From positions 27,323,282 to 27,387,281 of the forward strand of contig OY292277.1 of the NCBI GenBank assembly GCA_958496175.1: a DNA stretch of 64,000 nucleotides, in the 5' to 3' direction. Of the stretch, positions 37,110 to 47,420 are shown piece by piece. How positions within the stretch are numbered: position 1 is the first letter of the stretch; each line of letters starts with the position of its first letter. Origin of the DNA: Sisyra terminalis. Its lineage: Eukaryota > Arthropoda > Insecta > Neuroptera > Sisyridae. A program made the position numbers and the translations under genes. The notes under the pieces are model-generated. The model searched no databases. It saw only the letters and a list, made by a program, of their open reading frames with translations, and was not told where the DNA came from.

Positions 37110-37480
37110 CAACTTCTCCACTCATAAATTTTTATTCCTATGCAATAACATGACTGTGGTCTTATATATTTTTTATCTATTTGGGGTTCCTAGAATGAGG
37201 TTCCTTGTGCTTTAACATTGCAGCTTCAGGGCTTATTATGTTTCTTGAGTCCCTGGTTCATCTAGTTGAGATCGAGTAGCTGGATGAACCTCAACAACCG
37301 GAATACTGTGTGTTTTTTGACTATTTCGGTTCCAGGGTTTGTTATCCCTAGTTCCTTATGTTTCCAACTTTTAGAGTACTGCATTCCCACAAAACGTGAG
37401 AAGTGGTTTCATCTTCTGCTAGGCAAAATCTACTTTTTCTTTAGTGGTCGGTTTTTAGATCCGTTACCACTCTGTAGATT
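37110..37480 (-). pseudogene. 3' end of an RNase H-type non-LTR retrotransposon
   Basis: On the minus strand one frame reads RFCLAEDETTSHVLWECSTL, the C-terminal Cys/His motif of I/R1-type elements (CxxC..E.T..H.L..C..L). HKELGITNPGTE follows after a frameshift. The next part, GAAGCTGCAATGTTAAAGC, is shared with copies at 44.7 and 54.55 kb. The open frame 37266-37646 on the plus strand is its shadow. Confidence 0.7.
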
Positions 37481-37499
37481 AAGTAATTCAGTAATCAGA

Positions 37500-39780
37500 T
37501 TCAGGGATGGTTTTCCCATCATTCTTTTACTGTATTTTTGTCCCGTGGTATTTTTCATAACAATCAGAGTGTCTATAGATAAAAGGATAAATATAAGAAA
37601 ATATACTATAATTCATTTTATAATTCTTTCGAGGGAGTTTAATTGAACTTTGTAATATAAGAGATGGTGAAAAATTTAAAAAGAAATTCTATGAATTATC
37701 AAGGACTCATATACTTCGTCAATCAATTAAATAAAATATTCATTATGGTAATCAACTTATTTCAACTTATTACACAGTATGAATTCGTCTTGCTTATGTA
37801 AACTGCTTCCTTTATACTATATCCTGATACTTTCTTATGCCATTTTATTTTTAAAATTTAACTAGTATGAAAAATCTTTTTTCATTGTTGAATTTCTTAA
37901 TACAATTTTCTCAGTTTGAAGTTATGAAAATTAATAATTTGATTCATCCCTATATGCAATGTAAACAATAAGTAAAAAAGTATTTCCGCGCAAGAAAAAT
38001 TTGATCGCTCACGAATTGGAGTCGGGGTTGATATGTATGTCGTAGGGGTTGGAAAAACAAGTGGGACAAAGCGTGCTATGTTACATTAAACAAGTATGTG
38101 TGTATATATGAACACATAAGCGCCGCCCTTTAAATCGAGAAAATTGTATAGGTTAGATGTGGGGAAATGGGAGCGCAAGCTCAAAGCTTGGGTGAGGGTT
38201 TTGGAATAATCTGGTAACCACGTGCTTTTATTAACACTGGAATAATAGACTAATAAAGTAACTGAGATCTTGGTTCTGTTATGCACAGCAAGCTTCCCCC
38301 CTTATTCCCTCACTCCAGAAATTCTTCATGAACACACATTGGCAAATGGGTTCCCAACACATACACTCATCTAATCTTCATCCCCCAAATATAACCATTT
38401 AATTCATTCCATCCTTGTTCGCTTATATATTTATGATGATATGAGTTGATACTTGGATTAAGAAAATTGGAATATTCACAAATGAGAAAGACGGAGCTTA
38501 GCGATGCAATAAGAAATTGAATGAGACAAATCAACATAAATAGACGTTGCTACACGTTTACAAAATGAGGTTATTTTATTTATGAAAAATATAAGACAAG
38601 GATGGCACATTAAATAAATTTCAGCCAGTGCATTTAGATACGAAAAGAGGATATACAACATGCACGAATATTCTCTTTAAATGGAATATTTATTTTTAGT
38701 ATTTTTCACAGAACAAAGATAAATGCAGTGAATGTTAAATTGAAACAAACAAAGACAGTGTGTGGATAAAAACTATACTGGAAAATATTTGTTGTAATAA
38801 AGAAAATTAGAAAAATTGTATTTTATTTAAGCTGCATTTACGTCGCAATAAAATGCATTTTTCAAAGAAAAATAAACTTTTAAATTTAATTAATCGAAGA
38901 GCTTACATTTCGGAGAGAAAATTAAAATTGGTTAATATTTTTGATTTGGAAAATGCATTTTCCTTCTTGAACGGAAAAGTATTTGACAGATATTTATAAT
39001 GAAGTTATTTCAACTAATTCAATCAATAGTCCGTCTAATAGCTTTTTTCGTTTGGTCAAAACGAGGTGAAGAAGTAATTCGTACGTGCCTCGTCTAAGAT
39101 TTGTCCATTTTTTTCCATTCCATAGATAAAGCTTAGCCAAAGCTTTATTCTTTATTTTTTTTTTTTGAATTGAAATATTAGAGTGAACGATAGGAGGAAG
39201 TAGAAGTTAAGTCAGTTAGTCCGACATTGTAATTAATACGTAAATTGGAGGTTTTCGTATTTAAATGGAAATGGGGGGTTTTATATGAGAAGAATAAATG
39301 GGCACCAAGAGTTGGCTAACTTGGTTACCGCAACAAATTACGTCTTTCAAAATGTAATTATCTCATCCGAACGGAAAGTGAATTCGTGGTAGTATAGGTG
39401 GGTTGCTATGTGTGTATATGAATGTGTTGTAGAGTCTTCTCGATCAATGGTAAAGAACCAGGAAAATTTATAAGAAAAACTAATCTTTTAAAAAAAATAA
39501 TCTTTCTTGTTATGTCTTACAGCTAATTGAATTAGATACACCAAAGGTCTCAAACCTTCTCTTTGAATAATTGATTCATAACAATAATTTTACTTTTCTT
39601 TAGTATCAGGTTGCAGAAAAAAATGGATTATTTTTTTTTGAGATCTTCAAAGCTTTATTTTAATATGTTTCGAATTGTCCGATTTGAGCCAAGTATGCAC
39701 TGTTTCGTTCTATAATTTGCTTCCATTTTAAGGGTAGCTTCATAATGCCTCTCTAATAGAAGTCTTGGTATTATCAAAAA
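37500..39780. other. Gene-free interval
   Basis: No repeats or exons were recognised with confidence. About 38000-38480 and 39030-39450 are more complex than their surroundings and may be single-copy sequence. Confidence 0.4.
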
Positions 39781-39789
39781 ACTCTAGTA

Positions 39790-40463
39790 CAGGTAGCCGT
39801 CGGTTTACGTCGGTTCCATTAACGCCGATTCACAACAACGCCATATGCAAAATCCCCAGTTTTACCGAGTATGTACTGGGATTTCCCGGAAGCCAGGGAA
39901 GTACTAAAATAACTTAACAGGTTGGTGGTCCAACGAAGAATTAAGCAACGAATTAACTAGTCAACATTTAGAAGATATGAAAACGAAGAACAAAGAGCTA
40001 GAAGAACGGCCGATCTAGAGCGTATTCTTTTAACCATAGAAACCGTGACTGATGAACTCTGTGAGATAGACCACAATTGGAAACGAAGTTTAAACGTAAA
40101 AAGGGAACGTTATTGCATCAGTTCGACCATATTCTGAACTACTTAAAGAAAGAAATAGAAAAACCAAACAGTTAACAGTTAACACTTGATACTTTTTTCA
40201 AAAATGATATAAGAGATCCGAAATCGGGAACTTCAACACAGAAATAATATCACCTTTTTGAAATTTCCCTTTTTTCTTTGATATTTTATTTTTGTCTCAC
40301 AATCTATTCACATCTTCACGTCTCATTCACATCTTTACATATCTATTCATTTTTTGGTTTAATTATACATATTATATTAACTCCATACCTCCCATTATAA
40401 TAAGGTTCAATTTACGCCGGTTTTTTTAGGAACGGAACTCCGGCATAAACCGAGGGCTACCTG
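39790..40463 (+). mobile_element. Internally deleted pogo/Tigger-like DNA transposon
   Basis: The ends are inverted: CAGGTAGCCGTCGGTTTACG on the left and CAGGTAGCCCTCGGTTTATG as the reverse complement of the right, 18 of 20 bases matching. The left flank is TA and the right TT, an eroded TA duplication. Only the transposase C-terminus remains, in shifted frames: WWSNEELSNELTSQHLED, then ADLERILLTIETVTDELCE, then HQFDHILNYLKKEIEKP, then QLTLDTFFK. The last (40176-40199) has the Q-x-x-L-x-x-F-F form of a PCNA-binding box, known from pogo transposase. The DDE core is absent, so it is non-autonomous. Confidence 0.75.
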
Positions 40464-40474
40464 TTACTAATTTT

Positions 40475-41015
40475 CCCCTTGTTCTCTTAATGCCAATTTC
40501 TTATCATTTAGAAAGTTTGGCAATGCAAGATAATAATATAATCACTTGGTTCCAGGTCCAGAGTATATGGTGGATACGCCCAAACTTCCCAACAAAGCTC
40601 CCAGAGTTTCCGGTGAGTCACTATAGACGTATGTGGCGTAGCGCTGTTCTGATGGAACATGACACCTTTTCTGTTGGCCTTTTCTGTTTCTAGTAGTTTC
40701 TGATCAATCGTTAGCTTCAAACGGTCCAGTTGCTAACAGTACATATCCGAATTTGTTGGCTAAGCAATATGGAAAAAACTGAAAAAAAAATATTCCTTTC
40801 TAGTACTACCAAACGCACAGCAGAACCTTCCTACCCGTTAGTTATGGTTTGAGCTGCTTTGCTGCGCTCTTACAACGATCGTTTTTGATCAATTTTTTTG
40901 TAAGTGCCCTATTTCTCATCTCCAGTTTCATTCGTTGAAAAAATAGGTCGATTTCATTTCGTTTGGCCAAGCCTTTGCAGATGGAAATTCGAACCATCAT
41001 GTTTTTAGTGTTTAT
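40475..41015 (-). pseudogene. Mariner transposase pseudogene
   Basis: Pieces in mariner order on the minus strand: VRISICKGLAKRNEIDLFF, then LTGRKVLLCVW, TNSDMYC, QLDRLKLTIDQK, NRKGVMFHQNSATPHTS, then PPYTLDLEPSDY and, after a frameshift, LPNFLNDKKLALRE. Several stops interrupt it. The second catalytic Asp (HQDNARPH in active elements) is replaced by Asn, while the Asp in EPSDY is kept. The N-terminal third is absent. The pogo-like element abuts its 3' side and a small fold-back element lies beyond its 5' side. Confidence 0.85.
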
Positions 41016-41044
41016 TGGTACGGAACCCAAACACCCAAACATAC

Positions 41045-41197
41045 CAAGGTTTATAAAATACACAGGTAGCCTCATGCGCTATATGACGTATCCAGGAGAA
41101 ATTCGTATATATCTTCAGACTGATTCAAGTTTCAAAATTCTTCGTATGACGTCATTTTTTTTTCTAATGGGGCAACCTGTGTAATTTATAAACCTTG
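41045..41197. mobile_element. Small fold-back MITE with mariner-like ends
   Basis: Arms CAAGGTTTATAAAATACACA... (41045-41071) and its near-perfect inverse (41170-41197) surround about 98 bp. Inside the arms both sides share ACAGGT-GCC then CAT and TATGACGT. ACAGGTTGCCCCATTAGAAA at the right end looks like a mariner terminal repeat. It encodes nothing. Confidence 0.6.
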
Positions 41198-42586
41198 CAA
41201 ACATACTAGTCTTCACAAAAATAAATATAATTAATAAAATTGTATTTTTGAATAAATCTATTGTAATCGAAGCACAGATTAAGTCTTTTACATTGCAAAT
41301 ACGCATTTTAATAAATCTCATATGAGATTAGCGGTGAAGGATGAGGGTCGAACAAAATTTCATCAAGAGGGGGGGGGTCGAAAAATAGTCTAAACTGTCT
41401 CACGTAATTAATGGATGTCCCATAAGTAGGCTGCATATTAGTATTTAGATAGAATTATATATTTTGGATTTAATTTAATTACCTATTTATATAGTGGGAC
41501 TTGTGGGAGACTAAAATCCCCTCAAAATTGATTTTTAACACTTTTTAAATCATATACATTTTTTTGCACGCGATTTCAGTATGAGGTTTCAACAAACTAT
41601 GATAATAATCGGAAACACAAATAAAGTGACAGAAAAAAAAATGCTGAATTTACACTTTAAACTTCCCCTCGGGAATTATTAAAGTTAATACTATATTTTT
41701 TTTGTATTTCATAAAACAGTAAATAAAATTTATATCAATAATTCAAAAAAAATCGTGCAATATTAAAATAAGGAAACTAGAAGCAGAAGCTGCTAGAAGC
41801 AAAGGACTATTCTCATAGTAACATCGCCGTTAGGTTGGAGAAACCAAAAGCTTCTCACTCTCCTGGAAAAAAAAATTTCCATTCCATTCGATTTGGTTGA
41901 AACGAGCGAACCACAACTTCCAATAACAATTTTTCCCCATTTCACAAGGCAATCATCCCTTGCTTGCCTCACATCACAATCTCACCCCAGTGCCTCCAAC
42001 CACCACACATATATCCATATAATAATCTCAAACCTATAAAATAGAAAACGCAAGAGTAAGATGTTCATATCTCGTTGTAAGTCCATAAAATAAAGATAAA
42101 AACGAATTCTGAGATAGAAAACTCGTTTACTAAATATATTGACAGATGGATTGGAAACAAATATATAAATAAATCTATCTAGCTATCGCGTGTGTATGTG
42201 TACTTTTATAGGTACATATATACGAAGTGCACTGTAGAGTGTGTGAGATGGAGAAAGGATCCGACATCTGAGCTATAATATTGCTTTTCAATTTGTATCA
42301 ATATCGAAGTCAATATCAGCTCGAAATAAATATAAAATTGTACGATAACGACATCCAAATGTTTTCCTCTTTTTGGCCAAATAAAAAAAAAAATCTTTCC
42401 CTTATTGGAAAAAATAACACTCTTACTTATTTGAATCAATTTGAGTTGGAAATCAATTAGGATTATCCATAAAATGGAAAAAACTTATTTACCATCAATG
42501 GAAGAAAATACAAAAAATAAGTTAAGGATTTAAATGCATTATTTAAGCTTTAAAATTATATCACGAGAAATAATTTAATTACGAGC

Positions 42587-42767
42587 CTACTGGTGGCCGA
42601 ATGGTCAAGGTGGCCACTCCAAAACTGGTAGGTGTTGGGTTCGAATCTTGCATCGAGAAAATTTTCGACATTTCACTATTTACGGTTTTTATGTACCCTA
42701 AAGTCGTTTAAGACCGTAATTGTTACAAAGTGACGGTAAATAACAATAGAAATATAAAAAAAAACAT
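42587..42767 (+). mobile_element. tRNA-derived SINE, best-preserved promoter
   Basis: It carries an A box TGGCCGAATGG (42594-42604) and a B box GGTTCGAATCT (42638-42648), spaced as in a tRNA; the head resembles tRNA-Ser/Leu. The shared tail follows, ending in an A-rich run. It is the clearest member of the family in this window. Confidence 0.85.
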
Positions 42768-42920
42768 ATATAATATGTATGTAGTATTTTTTATAGTTTA
42801 GGTCTGCATTTCTAATGATGATTACTGGATGATGTTTGTATTAAAATATATTTTTAATGGTAATTTTCGGTCCCTTATTAAGACCTTAAGTATATAAAAG
42901 GATGTAAGCTACGAAGTAGG

Positions 42921-42980
42921 TATTGAAAATTTTTTCGTCACGAGATTCAAACCCAGCCACCTCCAGTTTCCTAGTGGCAA
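42921..42980 (-). mobile_element. SINE fragment around the B box
   Basis: The minus strand reads AAACTGGAGGTGGCTGGGTT then TGAATCTCGTGACGA, the middle of the SINE. Head and most of the tail are missing. It lies about 150 bp from the copy at 42.6 kb in the opposite orientation. Confidence 0.55.
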
Positions 42981-43268
42981 CTTTAAATATTTGTTAACTA
43001 ATAGGCTTTGGGAGTAGGTATCATTTCATGAATTTATAAACAAAGAAAAAAAATATGGCTGGAATTAGGACAAGGTTCACGGGTCAATCAAACAATTCCC
43101 AAATTACCAAAAATGCTTTGTAAACTTGGAAATTTTTTCATTTGCATGTAAAACATCGAATCATTTTTCATTTTAAAATAAAAACACCTAAATAACTTAT
43201 TTATTTCCTTACATTTAATATAACTAAGCAAGTATTAATTGACTCAAACGTGAAATTTAGTATAACAT

Positions 43269-43476
43269 CAATAGCGTAGCGTGGTAGGTGCCCGGGGGAC
43301 TATGGCATTGATAACTCCATAAAATAGTTTGCTTTGAGAAAAACACGAAGAGTTTTGAATAATGAAAGAATTTAAAACTATTTGACTTTTTACCAACTTT
43401 CTTTACTAATGATAAAAATAGGTGACGGCAAATTTCCGGTCGACTCCGGGGGGCGAAATTACATGCTACGACACTG
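43269..43476. mobile_element. hAT-like MITE
   Basis: The ends CAATAGCGTAGCGTGG and CAGTGTCGTAGCATG (right, reverse complement) are related, and both flank C/G-rich words (CCCGGGGGA on the left, CCGGGGGGCG on the right), as in a widespread hAT-type repeat (CAGTGGCGTAGC). No clear target duplication remains. Confidence 0.55.
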
Positions 43477-43689
43477 TTAAATATAAATTTTAGTTAAGAA
43501 GATCTTATTTATTTAGAATATAAAAATTAAACAGTAAAATATGACATGAAGTAAGAAATAATAAGGAAAAATGAGGAAATATAAAATTAAAACAAAATTA
43601 ATGCTTAGTAACTCATTCAAAAATAATTTTGATTTGAACATTGAACAATACGCTTTTAACTTTATATTCATAAAAACATTTAAATATAT

Positions 43690-44030
43690 CGCCAAATACT
43701 GAAGATATCTTGAAGAGAGTACGTAGGATGAAGAAGTACCTACTAGATTGAACACTAAAAAATCTCTTATGATTTCCGTGAAGAAGAGAAAGTTACTGTA
43801 CTTCGGCCACGTTATACGTAACGAGAATACCATCTGATTTCCCTGCTCCTTTCGGGGTTAGATTGAATGGAAAAAAGCTCAGGGAGGGAGAAGGACATCC
43901 TGGCTGATCAATCTTCGTGTGTGCTTTAGCAAAGCATAAGAGGGCTCTTCCACATTGCGGTGTGAAAGATAAAAGTAATCATAATGATCGTTAATCTTCA
44001 GCGTTGAAGAAACACAAGCAGAAGATACAG
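43690..44030 (+). pseudogene. C-terminal remnant of an RTE/CR1-like non-LTR retrotransposon
   Basis: VKKRKLLYFGHVIRNE (43778-43825) and, after a frameshift, GGRRTSWLINLRVCFSKA match the region after the reverse transcriptase of many insect non-LTR elements (family pattern KRKLxYFGHVLR ... GKRGxGRRxxSWLxNLR). Stops and frameshifts show decay. It directly precedes the inverted-repeat structure at 44.1 kb. Confidence 0.7.
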
Positions 44031-44111
44031 GAGCAAAAATTTGGAATCATTTTGTACAATTGTGCAATTGTGTTTCATTATATACGTTGTACTTCAGTAA
44101 GAATCAATCGA

Positions 44112-44293
44112 AAATTTTAAACTTTTTATTTCTTTTCCCCTAACTGGATCATCGTAATAGAACATATCTGATTTTAAAATTTCTTGTAAGAAAATTCAAT
44201 TTGTAAAGTCGAAAGATTGTATTACTTTTAGCACTCTTGGAAGAAACTCAGGGAAATACGAAGGACGGAAGCTTTGATTTGTAACTTAGTAAG
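44112..44293 (+). repeat. Left arm of a 182-bp inverted repeat
   Basis: The arm contains TAACTGGATCATCGTAATAG and ends CTTTGATTTGTAACTTAGTA. Its reverse complement is at 45303-45484 with only a few mismatches over the full length. The spacer is about 1.0 kb. Confidence 0.9.
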
Positions 44294-44414
44294 CAGTATT
44301 TTCATACGGCTTATATTTTAAACTACGTAATAAAATACAGTTTTCCGATCCTTCTTCCGCTCCTGGTTTGATGAGGAGTTCATTTTTTGATATTTTTTTT
44401 TAATTTTTCTGGCA

Positions 44415-44790
44415 GTGTTAAGTCTAAAGAGATTCTCTACACCGAAACTTCCTACTTGTAATGGGTCCAATAAATACCAACTGAACCTGCATTCAATTGG
44501 AGTATGTGTAGGTGATCCAACATGCAGAGTCTCTCATACAGAGAACCTAACCACTTTACACGTTCTGTGGAAATGCGGTGCTCTGAATGAATCGAGACAT
44601 AAGGAACTGGGTTTAACAAACTCTGAAACTGAAAAGTCGAAAAACATCTACTACGCCGGATGCTGAGGCTCGCCCAGATACTCGGTCTTACCTAAAGAAA
44701 TAGAGACCCAGGAAATAAAGTAAACCCTGAGACTGCAGTGTTGAGGCACAACTAACTTCATCTTGGAAATCCAAACTGAAAAAAAAACAT
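44415..44790 (+). pseudogene. 3' end of an RNase H-type non-LTR retrotransposon inside the inverted repeat
   Basis: The frame includes LHSIGVCVGDPTCRVSHTEN and LTTLHVLWKCGALNESRHKE, the C-terminal Cys/His motif of I/R1-type elements with one Cys changed to Ser. It stops after 84 codons; a shifted frame continues LRLAQILGLT. The segment CTGAGACTGCAGTGTTGAGG is shared with the copies at 37.2 and 54.55 kb. Confidence 0.7.
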
Positions 44791-45302
44791 ACTTAGTTAC
44801 TCCATGTACGAATTTTTTGTAACCTGGACAGATTGTGGCAGCCTTTATATCATTTCCCTCACGTATAACTTACTTGACAGTTTGAAAGGCATTTTGTATC
44901 ATCATGCAGCATATGACTAAAATAAAGTAGATTATTTTTGAGATTTGATCATTAATAACAGACCTCTGCCTATCCGCATTTCCTCGTGTATGCTTTCTTT
45001 TGTCACTTTGCTTATCCACAGTACGTGCATGCATCAGTAGTACCACATTTTAAGAGATTTCAGGAGGTTAAGCATCCATACTCCGCATGCTTACAGGAGG
45101 ATATACTCTTTAAGCCAGAATACTTTGAAGCGAGCAATATTTCAATGCTTCCGATTGATTCTCATTAAAAGCAATAAATGTAATTATTAAGTATATAGTT
45201 TTTATGGATTCCAAATTTCAGCGTCTGCGTACAGTATCTTTATAGAGATCATCTTTCTGTATTTTACTTATCAACAGTAACCATTGGTGTTTTTAAATAA
45301 AA

Positions 45303-45484
45303 CTTACTAAGTTACAAATCAAAGCTTCCGTTCTTTGTATTTCCCTGAGTTTCTTCCAAGAGTGCTAAGAGTAATACAATCTTTCGACTTTACAAATTGA
45401 ATTTTCTTACAAGAGATTTTAAAATCAGATATGTTCTATTACGATGATCCAGTTAGGGGAAATGAAATGAAAAGTTTAAAATTT
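45303..45484 (-). repeat. Right arm of the 182-bp inverted repeat
   Basis: This is the reverse complement of 44112-44293, nearly identical. The arms could be terminal repeats of a fold-back transposon or two opposed copies of a short repeat; no target duplication was identified. Confidence 0.9.
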
Positions 45485-45679
45485 CCGTGGTAAACGGAAA
45501 CTGGCAGGCCCAATAAATTCAATTAAAGCGATAACGCTAGCGCTAACATCAAGTACTCAAGTCGGAATACTTGTCGGTCGAATGTTGTCTTTCGTCGCTA
45601 ACAAATACGATTGGTTCCTCTAAATGGGGAACGTTGATCGGGAACTTGATACAAATTAGATAAAAAATGCACGTCACGT

Positions 45680-45697
45680 GACGACGACGTCGTCGTC
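45680..45697. other. CG-rich perfect palindrome beside an E-box
   Basis: GACGACGACGTCGTCGTC is an 18-bp perfect palindrome, preceded immediately by ACGTCACGTGAC, which includes the E-box CACGTG. This is striking in AT-rich DNA; function unknown. Confidence 0.5.
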
Positions 45698-46477
45698 GAT
45701 AAGCAGGAGACAGACGATAACGTCGAATCGTTGCCGGAATAAATCACATTTGCTTTGATTGTGTATTTGCCTCTGAAAAACTACAGATTTTTGGCCATTG
45801 ATATAACTGAACTGGAATTTTATAGGGTTAAAATTGATATACTCTTTTTGGAATAACTCAAATACCCACCAATTTCTGTTCATTACAATCTTGAAAATGT
45901 TTACGTCAGATATATCGAATATCGAATGAGTTTAAAACAGAAGCTTGAAAAGCTCAACATGAACGACACTCACATAAGGCGCATCGACAGATAAATTCTT
46001 AAAATTTCATATATGAGAGTATGGAAGACAAAATTTGTCTCATCCATCCATCTAACGTTGATCTGTTTTGTCGTTCGTTTGATGAGAATCCCCAGAGACT
46101 TTATGTCCTGTGATATTTTACATAACACAGATATACCTTCCTTAGTACATATTATGTTAAGTTTAGGTTGTTTCGAAAGTCCTTAGAATGTATCCTGTTG
46201 TACACTATTAAGATAATATCATAATATCAAAATATAGCTATCGCTTTATTTTAACTAAAGGTTTTAGAATTAGGATAAAAATGTATTTTATGTTTTTTTT
46301 TTACTTTTGATGATGCCTTTGTGCTACTGGGTATTGTACAATCCATGAATATCTTAGTTTCTCGCGAGATTGTAGAAAAAAAATACCAATTTTAATTAAG
46401 TTTTTAATAATGTTTAAAAATTAGAAATGACGAATCTTAAAATAATTTACGAGAAAAATTTCAGGAGGATAAGAAAA

Positions 46478-46880
46478 ATATTGTAAGTTACGCCGCCGCA
46501 TACTGTAGTGAACAATGCGGAGTTGCCAAATAAGCAGAACAATGCATTGAAGTAGTTAAGGGGGCTACACGCATACCTTTCCGGACATATGATCGCTGTT
46601 GCTAGTTTAACTATTTTTTTACTAATAATTATCGAAGTACTATTATTTTTCGAATAGTTACTACTAAAATAAAACAGAAAGTTATTAAATTGTACTATTT
46701 CGATCTTTTTGTTTGTGGTGAACGATAAGTAAGCAAACAATGATAATGACAAGCAATGTGTAGCGAACAGATACCCGGGAATTAGTTCACCACTTCAATG
46801 CATTGTCTGGCTTATCTGCCAACTTCAAAGAAGTGTTTTTTTTCGCTATAGTGTGTGACCAGCCTTACGTTTTCGGTTAC
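46478..46880. mobile_element. Inverted-repeat (MITE-like) element
   Basis: The left part, GTAAGTTACG...GTTGCCAAATAAGC then ACAATGCATTGAAG, matches the reverse complement of the right part, GTAAGGCTGG...GTTGGCAGATAAGC then ACAATGCATTGAAG. Arms are about 75-80 bp with an AT-rich interior. The open frame 46752-46447 inside has no recognisable product. Confidence 0.55.
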
Positions 46881-47253
46881 TGACGGTATAATAACGTAAG
46901 TACTAGAAATGATCAATTACCAAGCCGAATTTACATAGTGGAGTCTACAAAGTGAACTTGAAGTCCATTTGTTTCTAACCGTTGACGTTAACAATGAAAT
47001 AATTGGAGATGTGTAAAATAGTTTAAAAAATGTAAATAAAACACTAAATGCAAAATGCGTATTTCTGAAACACTTTCTTAAAATGAAATACTTTTTGTTC
47101 TTTATTTTTATTTATTAGATTATTATTTAAACAAAAGATCAATTATTATAATTGTTAGTCTCACTTCCAGCATCCTTTTGCCTTTGGTAGCCATAGTGAT
47201 AAAAAAAATAAAGAAACTATTCTTTGCCACATTAATTTACGGTTGACAAATTT

Positions 47254-47420
47254 TACTGGTGGTCGAGTGGTCTAGGTGACCGCTCCAAAACTGGTAGATG
47301 TTGGGTTCGATCCTCATAATGAACAAATTTTCAATATTTCTCGATTACGGATTTTTATAAATCCTAGAGTCCCTAAAAACCTTAGTAGTTATGAAACGAT
47401 GATAAATAACAATTCAAAAA
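47254..47420 (+). mobile_element. tRNA-derived SINE copy
   Basis: A box TGGTCGAGTGG (47260-47270), B box GGTTCGATCCT (47304-47314), then the family tail TTTCTCGATTACGGATTTTT to GATGATAAATAACAAT. Head to tail is complete. Confidence 0.85.

Noticed and set aside
37266..37646. 126-codon plus-strand frame
   Set aside because: Opposite strand encodes the retrotransposon C-terminal motif CLAEDETTSHVLWEC; this frame is its shadow.
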